From positions 62,001-126,000 of the forward strand of contig NZ_JARXYX010000009.1 of NCBI RefSeq assembly GCF_029893585.1: DNA of 64,000 nt, given 5' to 3'. This stretch comes from Streptomyces sp. LBL (GTDB lineage Bacteria > Actinomycetota > Actinomycetes > Streptomycetales > Streptomycetaceae). Below are positions 45,524 through 54,742 of the stretch, piece after piece; position 1 is the stretch's first letter, and every line of letters begins with the position of its first letter. A program made the position numbers and the translations under genes. The notes under the pieces are model-generated. The model made no database searches. It was not told the DNA's origin and saw only the letters and a program-made list of their open reading frames with translations.

Positions 45524-45552
45524 ACCATAACGCGATGCATCGCGTCTCTCAA
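45524..45552 (-). promoter_or_regulatory. promoter of the ABC operon with a palindromic 17-bp spacer
   Basis: Minus strand: TTGAGA (45547-45552), a 17-bp spacer and TATGGT (45524-45529), a good housekeeping-type match. The spacer is almost entirely the 16-bp perfect palindrome ACGCGATGCATCGCGT (45530-45545). A repressor or activator dimer bound there would sit between the -35 and -10 boxes. The leader to the ATPase start would be about 108 nt. Confidence 0.75.
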
Positions 45553-45612
45553 TGGATTTACCCGATCGAGTGACGAGAGGATTTTGACCTGGGGTTATAC
45601 GGTGTGAGCGCC

Positions 45613-46842
45613 TCAGGCGATGACTGTGTAGCCCGCGTCGCGCAACGCCCTGCCGACGTCAGCGCAGTGCACCGGCCCCTTCGTCTCCAGGTGCAGTTCG
45701 ACCTCCGCCTCCGTGAGCCCGAGCCGTGGGTCGGTCCGTACGTGACTCACATCGAGGACGTTAGCGTCCACCACTGACAACACCTTGAGAAGTGTCGCGA
45801 GGGCGCCCGGCCGGTCCGTCAGCCGGAGGCGTACGGCCAGATAGCGGCCCTGCGCGGCCATGCCGTGCCGCAGGATGCGCTGGAGCAGCAGCGGGTCGAC
45901 GTTCCCGCCGGACAGCAACGCCACGACCGGTCCCTCGAGGGAGCCGGGGTCGCTCAGCAGCGCCGCGACGGGGCTCGCCCCGGCCGGTTCGACGACCAGC
46001 TTGGCCCGCTCCAGACACAGCAGCAGCGCGGCGGACAGCTCGTCCTCCGTCACCGTGCGCACCTCGTCGACCAGATCGCCGATGATGCCGAAGGGTACGT
46101 CGCCGGGCCGCCCGACCTTGATGCCGTCGGCCATCGTCGCCGGGTTCTCGATCGACACCGGGCGCCCGGCTGCCAGCGAGGGCGGGTACGCGGCCGCGCC
46201 CGCCGCCTGTACGCCCACGATCCGCACGTCCGGCCTGAGCGCCTTCACCGCGGTCGCGACACCCGCCGCGAGCCCTCCCCCGCCGATACCCACGACGATC
46301 GTGCGTACCTCCGGGCACTGCTCCAGGATCTCCAGGCCGACCGTGCCCTGGCCGGCGATGACGTCGGGGTGGTCGAAGGGGTGGATGAACACCGCGCCCG
46401 TCTCGGCCGCGTACTCCTGAGCGGCGGCCAGCGTCTCGTCGACCACCTGGCCGTGCAGGCGCACCTCGGCGCCGTACTCCTTCGTGGCACTGATCTTCGG
46501 CAGCGGGGCGCCGTGCGGCATGAACACCGTGGAACGCACGCCGAGCAGCGAGGACGCAAGGGCCACGCCCTGCGCGTGGTTGCCCGCGCTGGCCGCGACG
46601 ACGCCGGCGGCCCGCTCCTCGGGCAGCAGTCCGGCGATCCGGACGTAGGCGCCGCGTAGCTTGAACGAACCCGTCCGCTGGAGGTTCTCGCACTTGAAGT
46701 GGACCGGCGCTCCCACCAACTGGGTCAGATGCCGGCTGCCCTCCATCGCGGTCACCCGCGCCACGCCCGAGAGCATCTTCTGGGCTCCGCGCACATCATC
46801 GAGCGTGACCGGCGGCACGGAGTGGGCGTCGCGGTAGTTCAT
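45613..46842 (-). CDS. ilvA: threonine ammonia-lyase (threonine dehydratase)
   Basis: A 409-residue PLP enzyme converting threonine to 2-oxobutyrate and ammonia. The PLP Lys is in RTGSFKLRGA, and SAGNHAQGVA and the Gly-rich VGIGGGGLAAGVATA loop are intact. The C-terminal ACT domain (VRLRLTDRPGALATLLKVLS) is of the short, single-domain type seen in catabolic/short threonine dehydratases. Divergent from the MarR gene. Confidence 0.93.
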   Translation of the reverse strand: MNYRDAHSVPPVTLDDVRGAQKMLSGVARVTAMEGSRHLTQLVGAPVHFKCENLQRTGSFKLRGAYVRIAGLLPEERAAGVVAASAGNHAQGVALASSLLGVRSTVFMPHGAPLPKISATKEYGAEVRLHGQVVDETLAAAQEYAAETGAVFIHPFDHPDVIAGQGTVGLEILEQCPEVRTIVVGIGGGGLAAGVATAVKALRPDVRIVGVQAAGAAAYPPSLAAGRPVSIENPATMADGIKVGRPGDVPFGIIGDLVDEVRTVTEDELSAALLLCLERAKLVVEPAGASPVAALLSDPGSLEGPVVALLSGGNVDPLLLQRILRHGMAAQGRYLAVRLRLTDRPGALATLLKVLSVVDANVLDVSHVRTDPRLGLTEAEVELHLETKGPVHCADVGRALRDAGYTVIA

Positions 46843-46983
46843 GACTCAAGTCTCGCAGTTCGCAGCGACCGACGCTGTGACCAACCTCCGGGACTGGTTT
46901 GTCCAGCCCCGGTACGGCCCGCCTCCCGGCCGCGTACCCTGTCCCCCAAACCAGCGCCCCCTTCATGAAGTGAGCCCCCGGCC

Positions 46984-47508
46984 ATGCCCACAACACCCGA
47001 AATGTCGATGGACATGACGACCGTCGGTGACACCGGTCTCCTCGACACGCTGCAGCACGAGGTGGCGGTGTTCGCCCGCCGTGCCGAACAGACCCGGCTC
47101 GGCGGGGTGGGGCAGGTGCGCAACTCCATGGACCGGGCCGCGTACCTGCTGCTCAACCGGCTCCACAAGGAAGGCCCCATGGGCGTCAAGGCGCTTGCCG
47201 CGAGCATGGGCATCGACTCGTCCACGGTCACCCGGCAGGTGGCTCCACTCGTCGACACCGGGCTCGTCAAGCGGACCTCGCACCCCGAGGACGGCCGGGC
47301 GGTGGTGCTCCAGCTGTCCCCGCGCGGGCAGTCGCGTCTTGAGGAAGTGCGCTCGTCGAGGCGTCAGTTGATGGCCGAGCTGACACACGACTGGGCGCCG
47401 GGGGAACGCGAGTCGTTCTGCACGCTCCTCACCCGCTTCAACACCGCGCTCTCCGCCCGGATGGCGGCGCAGGGCGTACCGGGAGCGGAGCCTCCGCCGG
47501 CCTCCTGA
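46984..47508 (+). CDS. MarR-family transcriptional regulator
   Basis: A 174-residue winged-helix regulator: MDRAAYLLLNRLHKEGPMGVKALAASMGIDSSTVTRQVAPLVDTGLVKRTSHPEDGRAVVLQLSPRG is the MarR core (recognition helix SSTVTRQV, wing DGRAV). Located 141 bp from the divergent ilvA gene. The ligand is not visible; control of ilvA or a distant target is possible. Confidence 0.93.
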   Translation: MPTTPEMSMDMTTVGDTGLLDTLQHEVAVFARRAEQTRLGGVGQVRNSMDRAAYLLLNRLHKEGPMGVKALAASMGIDSSTVTRQVAPLVDTGLVKRTSHPEDGRAVVLQLSPRGQSRLEEVRSSRRQLMAELTHDWAPGERESFCTLLTRFNTALSARMAAQGVPGAEPPPAS

Positions 47509-47757
47509 GCGGCCCTCACGCGCGCGTGCGCGTCCGAGCCGAGCGCCAGGGCCCGGGGCGGCTTCCCGCTGCCTGCCGTGCTGGGCGGTGCGCGGCTCTT
47601 GACCGACAGGCCATACCTGGCCTCAGATGAGACCAGGTCCTCAGTCGTACGCCGTTCCTGTCGCCGTTCCGTATTCCGTACGTGATCTCCGTACACGGTG
47701 TCGTGGTACGCGGCCGAGGGCCGGTCCCCTCAGGATCTCCCTCAGGCGGGAGGCGCG

Positions 47758-48270
47758 GTGCGAGAACGGCATGCGGGCCAGGACGCCCGCCGGTCCCGGG
47801 AGTTCGACGCGTTCGTCGCGGGCGCGGCCGGGCGGCTGCTGCACGCCGCCACGCTCCTGACCGCGGAGGACCCGCGCGACAATCCGCGCGCGCGACACCT
47901 GTTGACGCTGGCCCTCGCCCACACCTACGCGTGCTGGGACCGGTTGCGCGGCGAGGACCCGTACGACCGGGCCCGCCAGCACCTCGCCACCCGCTTCGCT
48001 CGCGGGGCATGGCACCAGTACGGCGCCCCCGGCGCCCTCGGCCGGTCCCGCCCGCGCCGCCCCGGCCCGCTGGCCCGGCTCAGCCCGCAGGAACGCCTGA
48101 TCCTGGTCCTTCGTCTCTACGAGGGGGTCGCCGAGGAACAGGCGGCGGCCCTGCTCGGTCTCTCCCGGGAACGCGTCCGCGCGATCTGCGACCGCTCGAT
48201 CACGAACCTCCTCCATCCGCCGCGGGGCCCGGCCACCACCACGATCGGCGCGAAGATGGTGCCGTCATGA
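47758..48270 (+). CDS. sigma-factor-like protein (short, region-4 type)
   Basis: A 170-residue protein. The N-terminal half (EFDAFVAGAAGRLLHAATLLTAEDPRDNPRARHLLTLALAHTY) resembles region 2 of SigE-type ECF factors. The C-terminal half has LSPQERLILVLRLYEGVAEEQAAALLGLSRERVRAICDRSI, a region-4 helix-turn-helix. Start 47758 has GGGAGG 5 nt upstream; an earlier GTG has none. It is followed 7 bp later by a small membrane protein gene. Confidence 0.8.
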   Translation: MRERHAGQDARRSREFDAFVAGAAGRLLHAATLLTAEDPRDNPRARHLLTLALAHTYACWDRLRGEDPYDRARQHLATRFARGAWHQYGAPGALGRSRPRRPGPLARLSPQERLILVLRLYEGVAEEQAAALLGLSRERVRAICDRSITNLLHPPRGPATTTIGAKMVPS

Positions 48271-48277
48271 GGTCCCG

Positions 48278-48526
48278 ATGAACCAGCCACGACGTGAGGC
48301 CGCGGTACGGCGGATCCTCGAGGGGCCGACGTCGGCCGTGCCCCCGGACCTGTACGCGGACGTCGTGCGGCGTGGCGGCCGGATGCTGCGCCGCAGGAGG
48401 GCCGCCCGTCGTGTGATGTGGCTGCTGCTGTGCGCGGCGGTCGTGGCGTTCATCGTGTGGGCGCTGATGGTGGAGCCCTGGGTGGAGCCGCCCTCCGAGA
48501 CGACTCCACCGCTCACGGGCTGGTGA
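48278..48526 (+). CDS. small membrane protein partner of the sigma-like gene
   Basis: An 82-residue protein with an Arg-rich cytoplasmic half (RREAAVRRILEGP, RRGGRMLRRRRAARR), one helix (VMWLLLCAAVVAFIVWALMV) and a short Pro-rich end. Position after a sigma-like gene suggests a one-span anti-sigma or membrane anchor, but no ZAS or other anti-sigma motif is visible. Confidence 0.7.
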   Translation: MNQPRREAAVRRILEGPTSAVPPDLYADVVRRGGRMLRRRRAARRVMWLLLCAAVVAFIVWALMVEPWVEPPSETTPPLTGW

Positions 48527-48559
48527 GCACCGGGCGACGTACGACGGACCGGCCGTGGC

Positions 48560-49714
48560 CTAACCGAGCGCCTGGCGCAGGTCGTCCAGGAGGTCCTCGA
48601 CGTTCTCGATGCCCACGGAGAGGCGGACGAGATCGGCGGGCACCTCCAGGGCCGAGCCGGCCGCGGAGGCGTGCGTCATGCGTCCGGGGTGCTCGATCAG
48701 TGACTCGACTCCGCCCAGGGACTCACCCAGCGTGAAGACCTTGGCGCGGTTGCAGACCTCGACGGCCGCCTCCTCGCCGCCTTCCACCCGGAAGGAGACC
48801 ATGCCGCCGAAGGCCCGCATCTGCTTGGCGGCGACCTCGTGACCGGGGTGCTCCGGCAGACCCGGGTACAGAACGTTCGTCACGCGCGCGTGCCGGGTCA
48901 GCATGTCGGCGACCTGGGTGGCGTTCTCGCTGTGCCGGTCCATGCGCACCGACAGCGTCTTGGTGCCGCGCAGCACCAGCCAGGAGTCGAAGGGCCCGGC
49001 GACCGCGCCCATCGAGTTCTGGTGGTACGCCAGCTCCTCCCCCAGCTCCGGGTCACCGACGACGAGGGCGCCGCCGACGACGTCCGAGTGGCCGCCCATG
49101 TACTTGGTCAGCGAGTGCACGACGACGTCCGCGCCGAGCGACAGCGGCTGCTGCAGGTAGGGCGTGGCGAAGGTGTTGTCGACGACGAGCCGGGCGCCCG
49201 CCTCGTGGGCGACCTGGGCGACGGCGGCGATGTCGGTGATGCCGAGCAGCGGGTTGGAGGGGGTCTCCACCCACACGGCCTTGGTCTTCGGGGTGATCGC
49301 GGCCCGTACGGCAGCGGGGTCGGCGGTGTCGGCGACCGACCACTCCACCCCCCACCGGGAGACGACCTTGGCGAACAGACGGAACGTGCCGCCGTACGCG
49401 TCGTTGGGGATGACCACGTGGTCGCCGGGGCTGAGCAGCGTACGCAACAGGCAGTCCTCGGCCGCCAGTCCGGATGCGAACGCGAGGCCTCGGCGGCCGC
49501 CCTCCAGGGCCGCGAGGTTCTCCTCCAGGGCGGTGCGCGTCGGGTTGGCGCTGCGGCTGTACTCGTAGCCGCCGCGCAGGCCGCCGACTCCGTCCTGCTT
49601 GTAGGTCGAAACCTGGTAGATGGGCGGGACGACCGCGCCGGTGAGGGGATCCGCGGTGTTGCCCGCGTGGATCGCGAGGGTCTCGAAATGCTGACTGATG
49701 TGCCTGTCGCTCAT
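48560..49714 (-). CDS. metB: cystathionine gamma-synthase
   Basis: A 384-residue PLP enzyme of the Cys/Met metabolism family, joining an O-acylated homoserine to cysteine. YEYSRSANPTRTALE, the PLP Lys in VVHSLTKYMGGHSDVVGG and FTLGESLGGVESLIEHPG are diagnostic. Cystathionine gamma-lyase is the nearest alternative; the sequence alone does not fully separate them. Convergent with the small membrane-protein gene. Confidence 0.88.
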   Translation of the reverse strand: MSDRHISQHFETLAIHAGNTADPLTGAVVPPIYQVSTYKQDGVGGLRGGYEYSRSANPTRTALEENLAALEGGRRGLAFASGLAAEDCLLRTLLSPGDHVVIPNDAYGGTFRLFAKVVSRWGVEWSVADTADPAAVRAAITPKTKAVWVETPSNPLLGITDIAAVAQVAHEAGARLVVDNTFATPYLQQPLSLGADVVVHSLTKYMGGHSDVVGGALVVGDPELGEELAYHQNSMGAVAGPFDSWLVLRGTKTLSVRMDRHSENATQVADMLTRHARVTNVLYPGLPEHPGHEVAAKQMRAFGGMVSFRVEGGEEAAVEVCNRAKVFTLGESLGGVESLIEHPGRMTHASAAGSALEVPADLVRLSVGIENVEDLLDDLRQALG

Positions 49715-49938
49715 GGGCACCGAGGGTAGTGCGCCTGCGCAAGCGATGGCGGACGGCGAGTCGGCGCAGCTGGGTCGACACGGGCAGGCACGGGGGGCCA
49801 GTACAGGGTCGGCATGGGGGCCGTCGCGGGGTCAGCACCGGGTCCGGCACGAGGGGCCGTGGAGGAAGTCATCCGCGGTTATCCACAGGCCGCGGACCGG
49901 GTTGGCCAATTGTCACAGGCGTCTGGAACCCTTGGGAC

Positions 49939-51057
49939 ATGGAAATTCTCTGGGTGCTGATGGCGCTGGTCCTGTTCGGCTTCGTGCTGCTCCCCTTCCT
50001 GCGGCGCAGGCGCGGCATGATCGAGCAGGTCCATCCGGGCCACCCGGACGCCGCGGACCCGGCGGACTACGGATTCGCGCAGCAGGAGGAGCTGGACATC
50101 CGGATGCCGGGCCCCGACCAGGACCTGTTGGACGTCCTGGACCTGGTGCAGCGCACGCAGGACCATCACGCGGCCGCGCAACTCCTCGCGGGCACGGAGA
50201 GCGAGGGCGAGCTGCGCTGGCAGCGCGTGCAGGCCTTCGCCGGCGCCGCGTCGCTGGAGCTGCGGCAGCGGCCCGGCGGGGTCAGCGAGACACCGGGCGG
50301 GCAGTGGCTCAGAGTGTGGCGGGCCGAGGCGCCCAAGGACGCGGGTGGCGCGGCGGTGCACGCGGAGTTCCTGGTCCAGCAGGCGTGGCGGACAGCGACA
50401 CCCGGAACGGACGAGTTCCGGATCATCATGGAGGAGGCGAGGGCGGCGTGCGGTGCGGCGGCGCTGCTGGCGCCCGGCGACCCGGTCCCGTACATCATCG
50501 AGCTGTCCGTGGCGCGTGGACTGGCGTATCCCCGGCCGGAGTTCGAGCAGCTGTGGCTGAAGATCCTGGACCGCGCCCCGAACCACATGGGGGCGCATCT
50601 GGCCGCACTGCACTACTGGTGCGAGAAGTGGCACGGCTCGCGCGAACTGGCGTACGACTTCGCCGAGGCGGCGGCCGCCCGCGCTCCCCGGGGCTCGCTG
50701 CTCGCCGCCATGCCGCTCTTCGCGGTCTTCGAGCACCTCCCCGAGGTGAACCTGGTCAGCGGCTTCTACCAGAGCGAGGTCGTGACCAAGGCGATCCACG
50801 GCGCGCTGCACGCCGTGCACTCCTCCCGGCCCGGTGACCCGATGCTGGCGCACGTCCGCCACCTCCTGGTCTTCTTCCTGGTCCGCTCCGAGCGCTGGGC
50901 CGAGGCGATGAGCCAGCTCCTGCACATCGACGGCCACGTCGGCGCCCTGCCCTGGACCCTGTCCGCCGACCCGGCCGCCGAGTTCGCGGTGTACCGGGCC
51001 CTCGCGGTCGCGGGCTACGAGGCGAACGGCGGAAGCCCCGCGACGCTGCCCCGCTGA
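49939..51057 (+). CDS. membrane-anchored hypothetical protein
   Basis: A 372-residue protein with one N-terminal helix (ILWVLMALVLFGFVLLPFL) and a short basic stop. The rest is helical (TGTEEF-like, ARAACGAAALLAPGDPVPYIIELSVARGLAYPRPEFEQLWLKIL, HMGAHLAALHYWCEKWHGS), resembling a TPR-like helical array. I recognise it as conserved between metB and msrA in Streptomyces, but not as a named family. Start 49939 lies only a few bp after a GGGA segment, so a leaderless or short-leader mRNA is likely. Confidence 0.75.
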   Translation: MEILWVLMALVLFGFVLLPFLRRRRGMIEQVHPGHPDAADPADYGFAQQEELDIRMPGPDQDLLDVLDLVQRTQDHHAAAQLLAGTESEGELRWQRVQAFAGAASLELRQRPGGVSETPGGQWLRVWRAEAPKDAGGAAVHAEFLVQQAWRTATPGTDEFRIIMEEARAACGAAALLAPGDPVPYIIELSVARGLAYPRPEFEQLWLKILDRAPNHMGAHLAALHYWCEKWHGSRELAYDFAEAAAARAPRGSLLAAMPLFAVFEHLPEVNLVSGFYQSEVVTKAIHGALHAVHSSRPGDPMLAHVRHLLVFFLVRSERWAEAMSQLLHIDGHVGALPWTLSADPAAEFAVYRALAVAGYEANGGSPATLPR

Positions 51058-51121
51058 GCGTGCGCGAGACCCGTCCGATCTGCGGTTTTTCGTATGACGT
51101 GAGTACCCATAGGGTGCACCC

Positions 51122-52237
51122 GTGACTGCCACCTTGAGTTCCACGAGAGTCCGCGGCGCGCTCCGCACGTCGGCGCGTGTCTCCGTGGAGTTGCTGCTCA
51201 TATTCCTGATGCTCGCGGTGACGTTGTGGGTCCTGGGCCAGATGTGGTCGGTCGTCTGGCCGCTCGTGGTCGGCCTGCTTCTGACCACACTGACCTGGCC
51301 ACCGACCCGTTTCCTGCGTCGTCACGGGTGGAGACCCGCCCTCGCCGCATCGGTCGTGACGGTGCTGTTCCTCCTGGTCGGCCTGGGCATCGTGGCGCTG
51401 ATCGCGGTACCGGTGGCATCCCAGTCCGGCGATCTGACCGACGGCGTGGGCGAGGGCATCCAGAAGTTGCGCGAGTGGGCCGCCGGGCCGCCGTTGAACA
51501 TCGGCGACGCCCAGATCAACAAGGCCTTCGACTCCGGGGTCTCCCGCGCGCAGGACGGCCTCGGCAGCATGGTGGGCGCTGTCGTCACGGGAGTGAGCAC
51601 CGTGGTGAACGGCTTGGTCACGGCCGTCCTGGCCCTCTTCCTGATGTTCTTCTTCCTCAAGGACGGCCCGCGGTTCCTGCCGTGGCTCGCCCGTCAGCTG
51701 CCCGGTCGGCTCGCCACCGACGTCCCGGTCGTGGCCGCGCGGGGCTGGGACACCCTGGGGGCGTTCGTGCGTTCCCAGGCGGCTGTCGGCCTGCTCGACG
51801 CCGTCCTGATCGGCCTGGGCCTGTGGGTTCTGGGGGTACCGCTGGTGCTCCCGCTGGCGGTGCTGACCTTCGTCTCCGCGTTCGTGCCGATCATCGGTGC
51901 GCTGTTCGCCGGTTTCGTCGCGGTTCTTATCGCGCTGGTCTCCAACGGCCTGACGGACGCGCTGATCGTGCTGGCCATCATCGTCGTGGTGCAGCAGCTG
52001 GAAGGCAACGTGTTCCAGCCCATGATCCAAAGTCGCGGGCTCGGCCTCCACGCGGCAGCGGTCCTGCTGGCGGTGACGTTGGGCGGCAGCCTGGCCGGCA
52101 TCGTGGGCAGTCTGCTCGCTGTACCGATCGCCGCGCTGATCGCAGTGGTCTGGAACTATGTGCGCGATCAGCTCCGCGAACCGTCACCGGATCCGGAGAC
52201 GGACGAGTCGGAGGCCGACGCCGCTGTCCCGTCCTAA
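51122..52237 (+). CDS. AI-2E-family (PerM-like) permease
   Basis: A 371-residue membrane protein with eight segments. FFFLKDGPRFLPWL, FVSAFVPIIGALFAGFVAVLIAL and LEGNVFQPMIQSRGLGLHAAAVLLAVTLGGSLAGIVGSLLAVPIAA are signature parts of the AI-2E/UPF0118 family. Known members export the quorum signal AI-2 or act as Na/H antiporters; the activity here is not known. Convergent with msrA. Confidence 0.9.
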   Translation: MTATLSSTRVRGALRTSARVSVELLLIFLMLAVTLWVLGQMWSVVWPLVVGLLLTTLTWPPTRFLRRHGWRPALAASVVTVLFLLVGLGIVALIAVPVASQSGDLTDGVGEGIQKLREWAAGPPLNIGDAQINKAFDSGVSRAQDGLGSMVGAVVTGVSTVVNGLVTAVLALFLMFFFLKDGPRFLPWLARQLPGRLATDVPVVAARGWDTLGAFVRSQAAVGLLDAVLIGLGLWVLGVPLVLPLAVLTFVSAFVPIIGALFAGFVAVLIALVSNGLTDALIVLAIIVVVQQLEGNVFQPMIQSRGLGLHAAAVLLAVTLGGSLAGIVGSLLAVPIAALIAVVWNYVRDQLREPSPDPETDESEADAAVPS

Positions 52238-52455
52238 CTAGGACTCAGGGCTACGCAGGTGTGGCCCCGTCGCTGCCTCCGGTGGCCGAGGGGCTGACAA
52301 ACACCGCCATGCAGCGGCGCCCCGGTCCGCAGCGGGTGACGACGGCCCCGCGGTTGCAAACGACGGCCCCGCGAGTGCAACAGCGGCCCAGCCACGGACC
52401 CTGGGCCGGCCCGCCTCCGCCCTCAGCCTCCACCCTCCGCCGAGCCGCCTCCCGG

Positions 52456-52968
52456 TCAGCCCTCCGTGCGGGCGGGCAGCCGCCAACCCGGGCGCGGGAA
52501 GTGGCAGGTGTAGCCGCTCGGGTAACGCTGCAGATAGTCCTGGTGCTCGGGCTCGGCCTCCCAGAAGGGGCCGACCGGCTCCACCTCCGTGACGACCTTC
52601 CCCGGCCAGAGTCCGGAGGCGTCCACATCAGCGATCGTGTCCTCGGCGATCCGCTTCTGCTCATCGTCCGTGTAGTAGATCGCCGAACGGTAGCTGAGGC
52701 CGATGTCGTTGCCCTGGCGATTGCTGGTGCTGGGGTCGTGGATCTGGAAGAAGAACTCCAGGATCGCGCGGTAGTCGGTCTTCTCGGGGTCGAAAAGGAT
52801 CTCAATGGCCTCCGCGTGCGTACCGTGGTTACGGTACGTCGCGTTCGGCACGTCACCCCCGGTGTATCCGACCCGGGTCGCCGTCACACCCGGAAGGCGG
52901 CGGATCAGCTCCTCCATCCCCCAGAAGCATCCGCCCGCCAGCACGGCCCTCTGCGTCTGCGCAGCCAT
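52456..52968 (-). CDS. msrA: peptide-methionine (S)-S-oxide reductase MsrA
   Basis: A 170-residue enzyme that reduces oxidised methionine in proteins. The catalytic motif [18 protein letters not shown] carries the reactive Cys. [33 protein letters not shown] and [16 protein letters not shown] are MsrA hallmarks. Start 52968 follows GGAGG. Found in the same neighbourhood as metB, both sulphur-amino-acid genes. Confidence 0.95.
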   Translation of the reverse strand: MAAQTQRAVLAGGCFWGMEELIRRLPGVTATRVGYTGGDVPNATYRNHGTHAEAIEILFDPEKTDYRAILEFFFQIHDPSTSNRQGNDIGLSYRSAIYYTDDEQKRIAEDTIADVDASGLWPGKVVTEVEPVGPFWEAEPEHQDYLQRYPSGYTCHFPRPGWRLPARTEG

Positions 52969-53239
52969 TACGGCCCCTCCAATTTCTGTCAGCTCGGTCG
53001 CTCGGGCTGCTCGGCACATACACCACCGGCATCCCCTGCCCGCTCTCCTCAACGCGCGAGGGTTCCCAGCGATTCCGTGCCCGCCCAGCCGCTGCCCGAG
53101 GAACGCCCATGTTCCTCTGGAGACGAACTCCTCGCCCTCTCACAGGGCCGCCGGGCCGCTTCACCCCGCAGCCGGTCGCGGGTGCCGGGTCTTCGTCGCC
53201 GTTCGGGACCGACTCTCCATGAACGGGTCGCCCCATGCA

Positions 53240-53268
53240 TTGACATGCACACGGAGATTCCTTATGGT
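53240..53268 (+). promoter_or_regulatory. promoter of the alginate-lyase-like gene
   Basis: TTGACA (53240-53245), 17 bp, TATGGT (53263-53268), nearly the bacterial consensus. It predicts a leader of about 55 nt before the ATG at 53330. The rest of the gap 52969-53239 holds no gene I can recognise. Confidence 0.7.
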
Positions 53269-53329
53269 CCAGGCCAATCTTTCCGTATTCGGAACTGAGT
53301 TCTCATTCGTGAACAGAAGAGGTCATCGG

Positions 53330-54532
53330 ATGACGCGAACCAGAACCGCCCTGTTGAGTGTCCTGGCCCTGATGGCCGGCCTGCTGAGTCTTCAGCTCAC
53401 CGGCCCGGCCCCACAGGCGACGGCCGCTCCGACCGCCGCACCGACCGCCTTCACCCACCCCGGCGTACTCGTGAGCCGGGCCCAACTCGACTACGCCCGG
53501 TCAAAGGTTCAGGCCGGCCAGCAGCCGTGGAAGGCCGCGTACGACGGCATGATGTCCAGCTCCTACGCCTCGCTGTCACGTACCGCCAAACCGCGAGCCG
53601 TCGTGGAGTGCGGATCGTCGTCCAACCCCAACTACGGCTGCACCGACGAACGTCAGGACGCCATCGCGGCCTACACCGACGCGCTCGCCTGGTACTTCAC
53701 CCGGGACAGCAGATACGCCAAGAAGTCGATCGAGATCATGGACGCCTGGTCCGCGACCATCACCGACCACACCAACAGCAACGCCCCCCTGCAGACCGGC
53801 TGGGCCGGATCGACCTGGCCGCGCGCCGCCGAGATCATCAAGTACACGTACGACGGCGGCTGGACGGGCGCCAACCGCTTCGCCACCATGCTTCGCACCG
53901 TGTACCTGCCCGAGGTGATCAACGGCGCAGCGACCAAGAACGGCAACTGGGAACTGGTCATGACCGAGGCGGCGATCGGCATCTCGGTCTTCCTCGAGGA
54001 CCGCACCAGCTACGACAAGGCGGTCAGCACCTACCTCGCACGCGTCCCCGCGTATGTCTACCTGACCGGTGACGGCGACCTGCCCAAGCCGCCGGCCGGC
54101 AGCAGCATCGACACCAGCGCCGAGATCATCAAGTACTGGCAGGGCCAGACCACGTTCGCCGACGGCCTCGCCCAGGAGACGTGCCGCGACTTCGGGCACA
54201 CCGGCTGGGGCATCGCCTCCATAGCGGACATCGCGGAAACCAGCCGCATCCAGGGCCAGGACCTCTATCCGAAGATCCAGGACCGGCTGCGCTACACACT
54301 GGGCTTCCACACCTCCTACGAGAACGGCACCGCCGTACCTTCCTGGTTGTGCGGCGGCTCGGTCAGCAAGGGCCTCGACCGGGTCACGGAGGTCGGCCTG
54401 AACGCTCTCCACAACCGCCTCGGCATCAGCATGGCCAACACCCAGAAGTACACCGAGGCACACCGGCCCTCCGGCACGGACAACTACTTCAACGCCTGGA
54501 CGACCCTCACGCACGCGGACAACCCCAACTGA
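53330..54532 (+). CDS. secreted alginate-lyase-like protein
   Basis: A 400-residue protein: signal peptide (MTRTRTALLSVLALMAGLLS, cleavage near ATAA), then an alpha/alpha-toroid domain with NGNWELVMTEAAIGISVFLED, ETCRDFGHTGWGIASIADIAE and SYENGTAVPSWLCGG. This is the pattern of the alginate-lyase family (PF05426), which cleaves uronic-acid glycans by beta-elimination. Substrate not assignable. Start 53330 has GAGG 7 nt upstream; an in-frame GTG at 53309 would add seven residues. Confidence 0.85.
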   Translation: MTRTRTALLSVLALMAGLLSLQLTGPAPQATAAPTAAPTAFTHPGVLVSRAQLDYARSKVQAGQQPWKAAYDGMMSSSYASLSRTAKPRAVVECGSSSNPNYGCTDERQDAIAAYTDALAWYFTRDSRYAKKSIEIMDAWSATITDHTNSNAPLQTGWAGSTWPRAAEIIKYTYDGGWTGANRFATMLRTVYLPEVINGAATKNGNWELVMTEAAIGISVFLEDRTSYDKAVSTYLARVPAYVYLTGDGDLPKPPAGSSIDTSAEIIKYWQGQTTFADGLAQETCRDFGHTGWGIASIADIAETSRIQGQDLYPKIQDRLRYTLGFHTSYENGTAVPSWLCGGSVSKGLDRVTEVGLNALHNRLGISMANTQKYTEAHRPSGTDNYFNAWTTLTHADNPN

Positions 54533-54571
54533 CCATCGTCGACCCGGCCCCCGCCTGCCCAGCTCAGCGTC

Positions 54572-54598
54572 GAAGAACAAGAAGAACAAGAAGAACAA
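54572..54598. repeat. 9-bp repeat, three copies
   Basis: GAAGAACAA repeated three times about 40 bp after the alginate-lyase-like stop. Probably slippage sequence. Confidence 0.8.
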
Positions 54599-54632
54599 GC
54601 CAGGGAAGTGCGGGCGGGCGCGCGTCGTCGCC

Positions 54633-54705
54633 CGCACTCGCCCTGAATCACGCACTCGCCCTGAATCACGTACTTGCCCTGGGATCACGTACTCGCCCTG
54701 GATCA
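54633..54705. repeat. 18-bp tandem repeat, four copies
   Basis: Units CGCACTCGCCCTGAATCA, with later copies CGTACTCGCCCTGGATCA. A short stem CCTGACG/CGTCAGG (54723-54741) lies next to the stop of the following minus-strand gene and may help terminate it. Confidence 0.85.
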
Positions 54706-54742
54706 CGTGCGCGTCCGGGTCACCTGACGTTCACCGTCAGGG

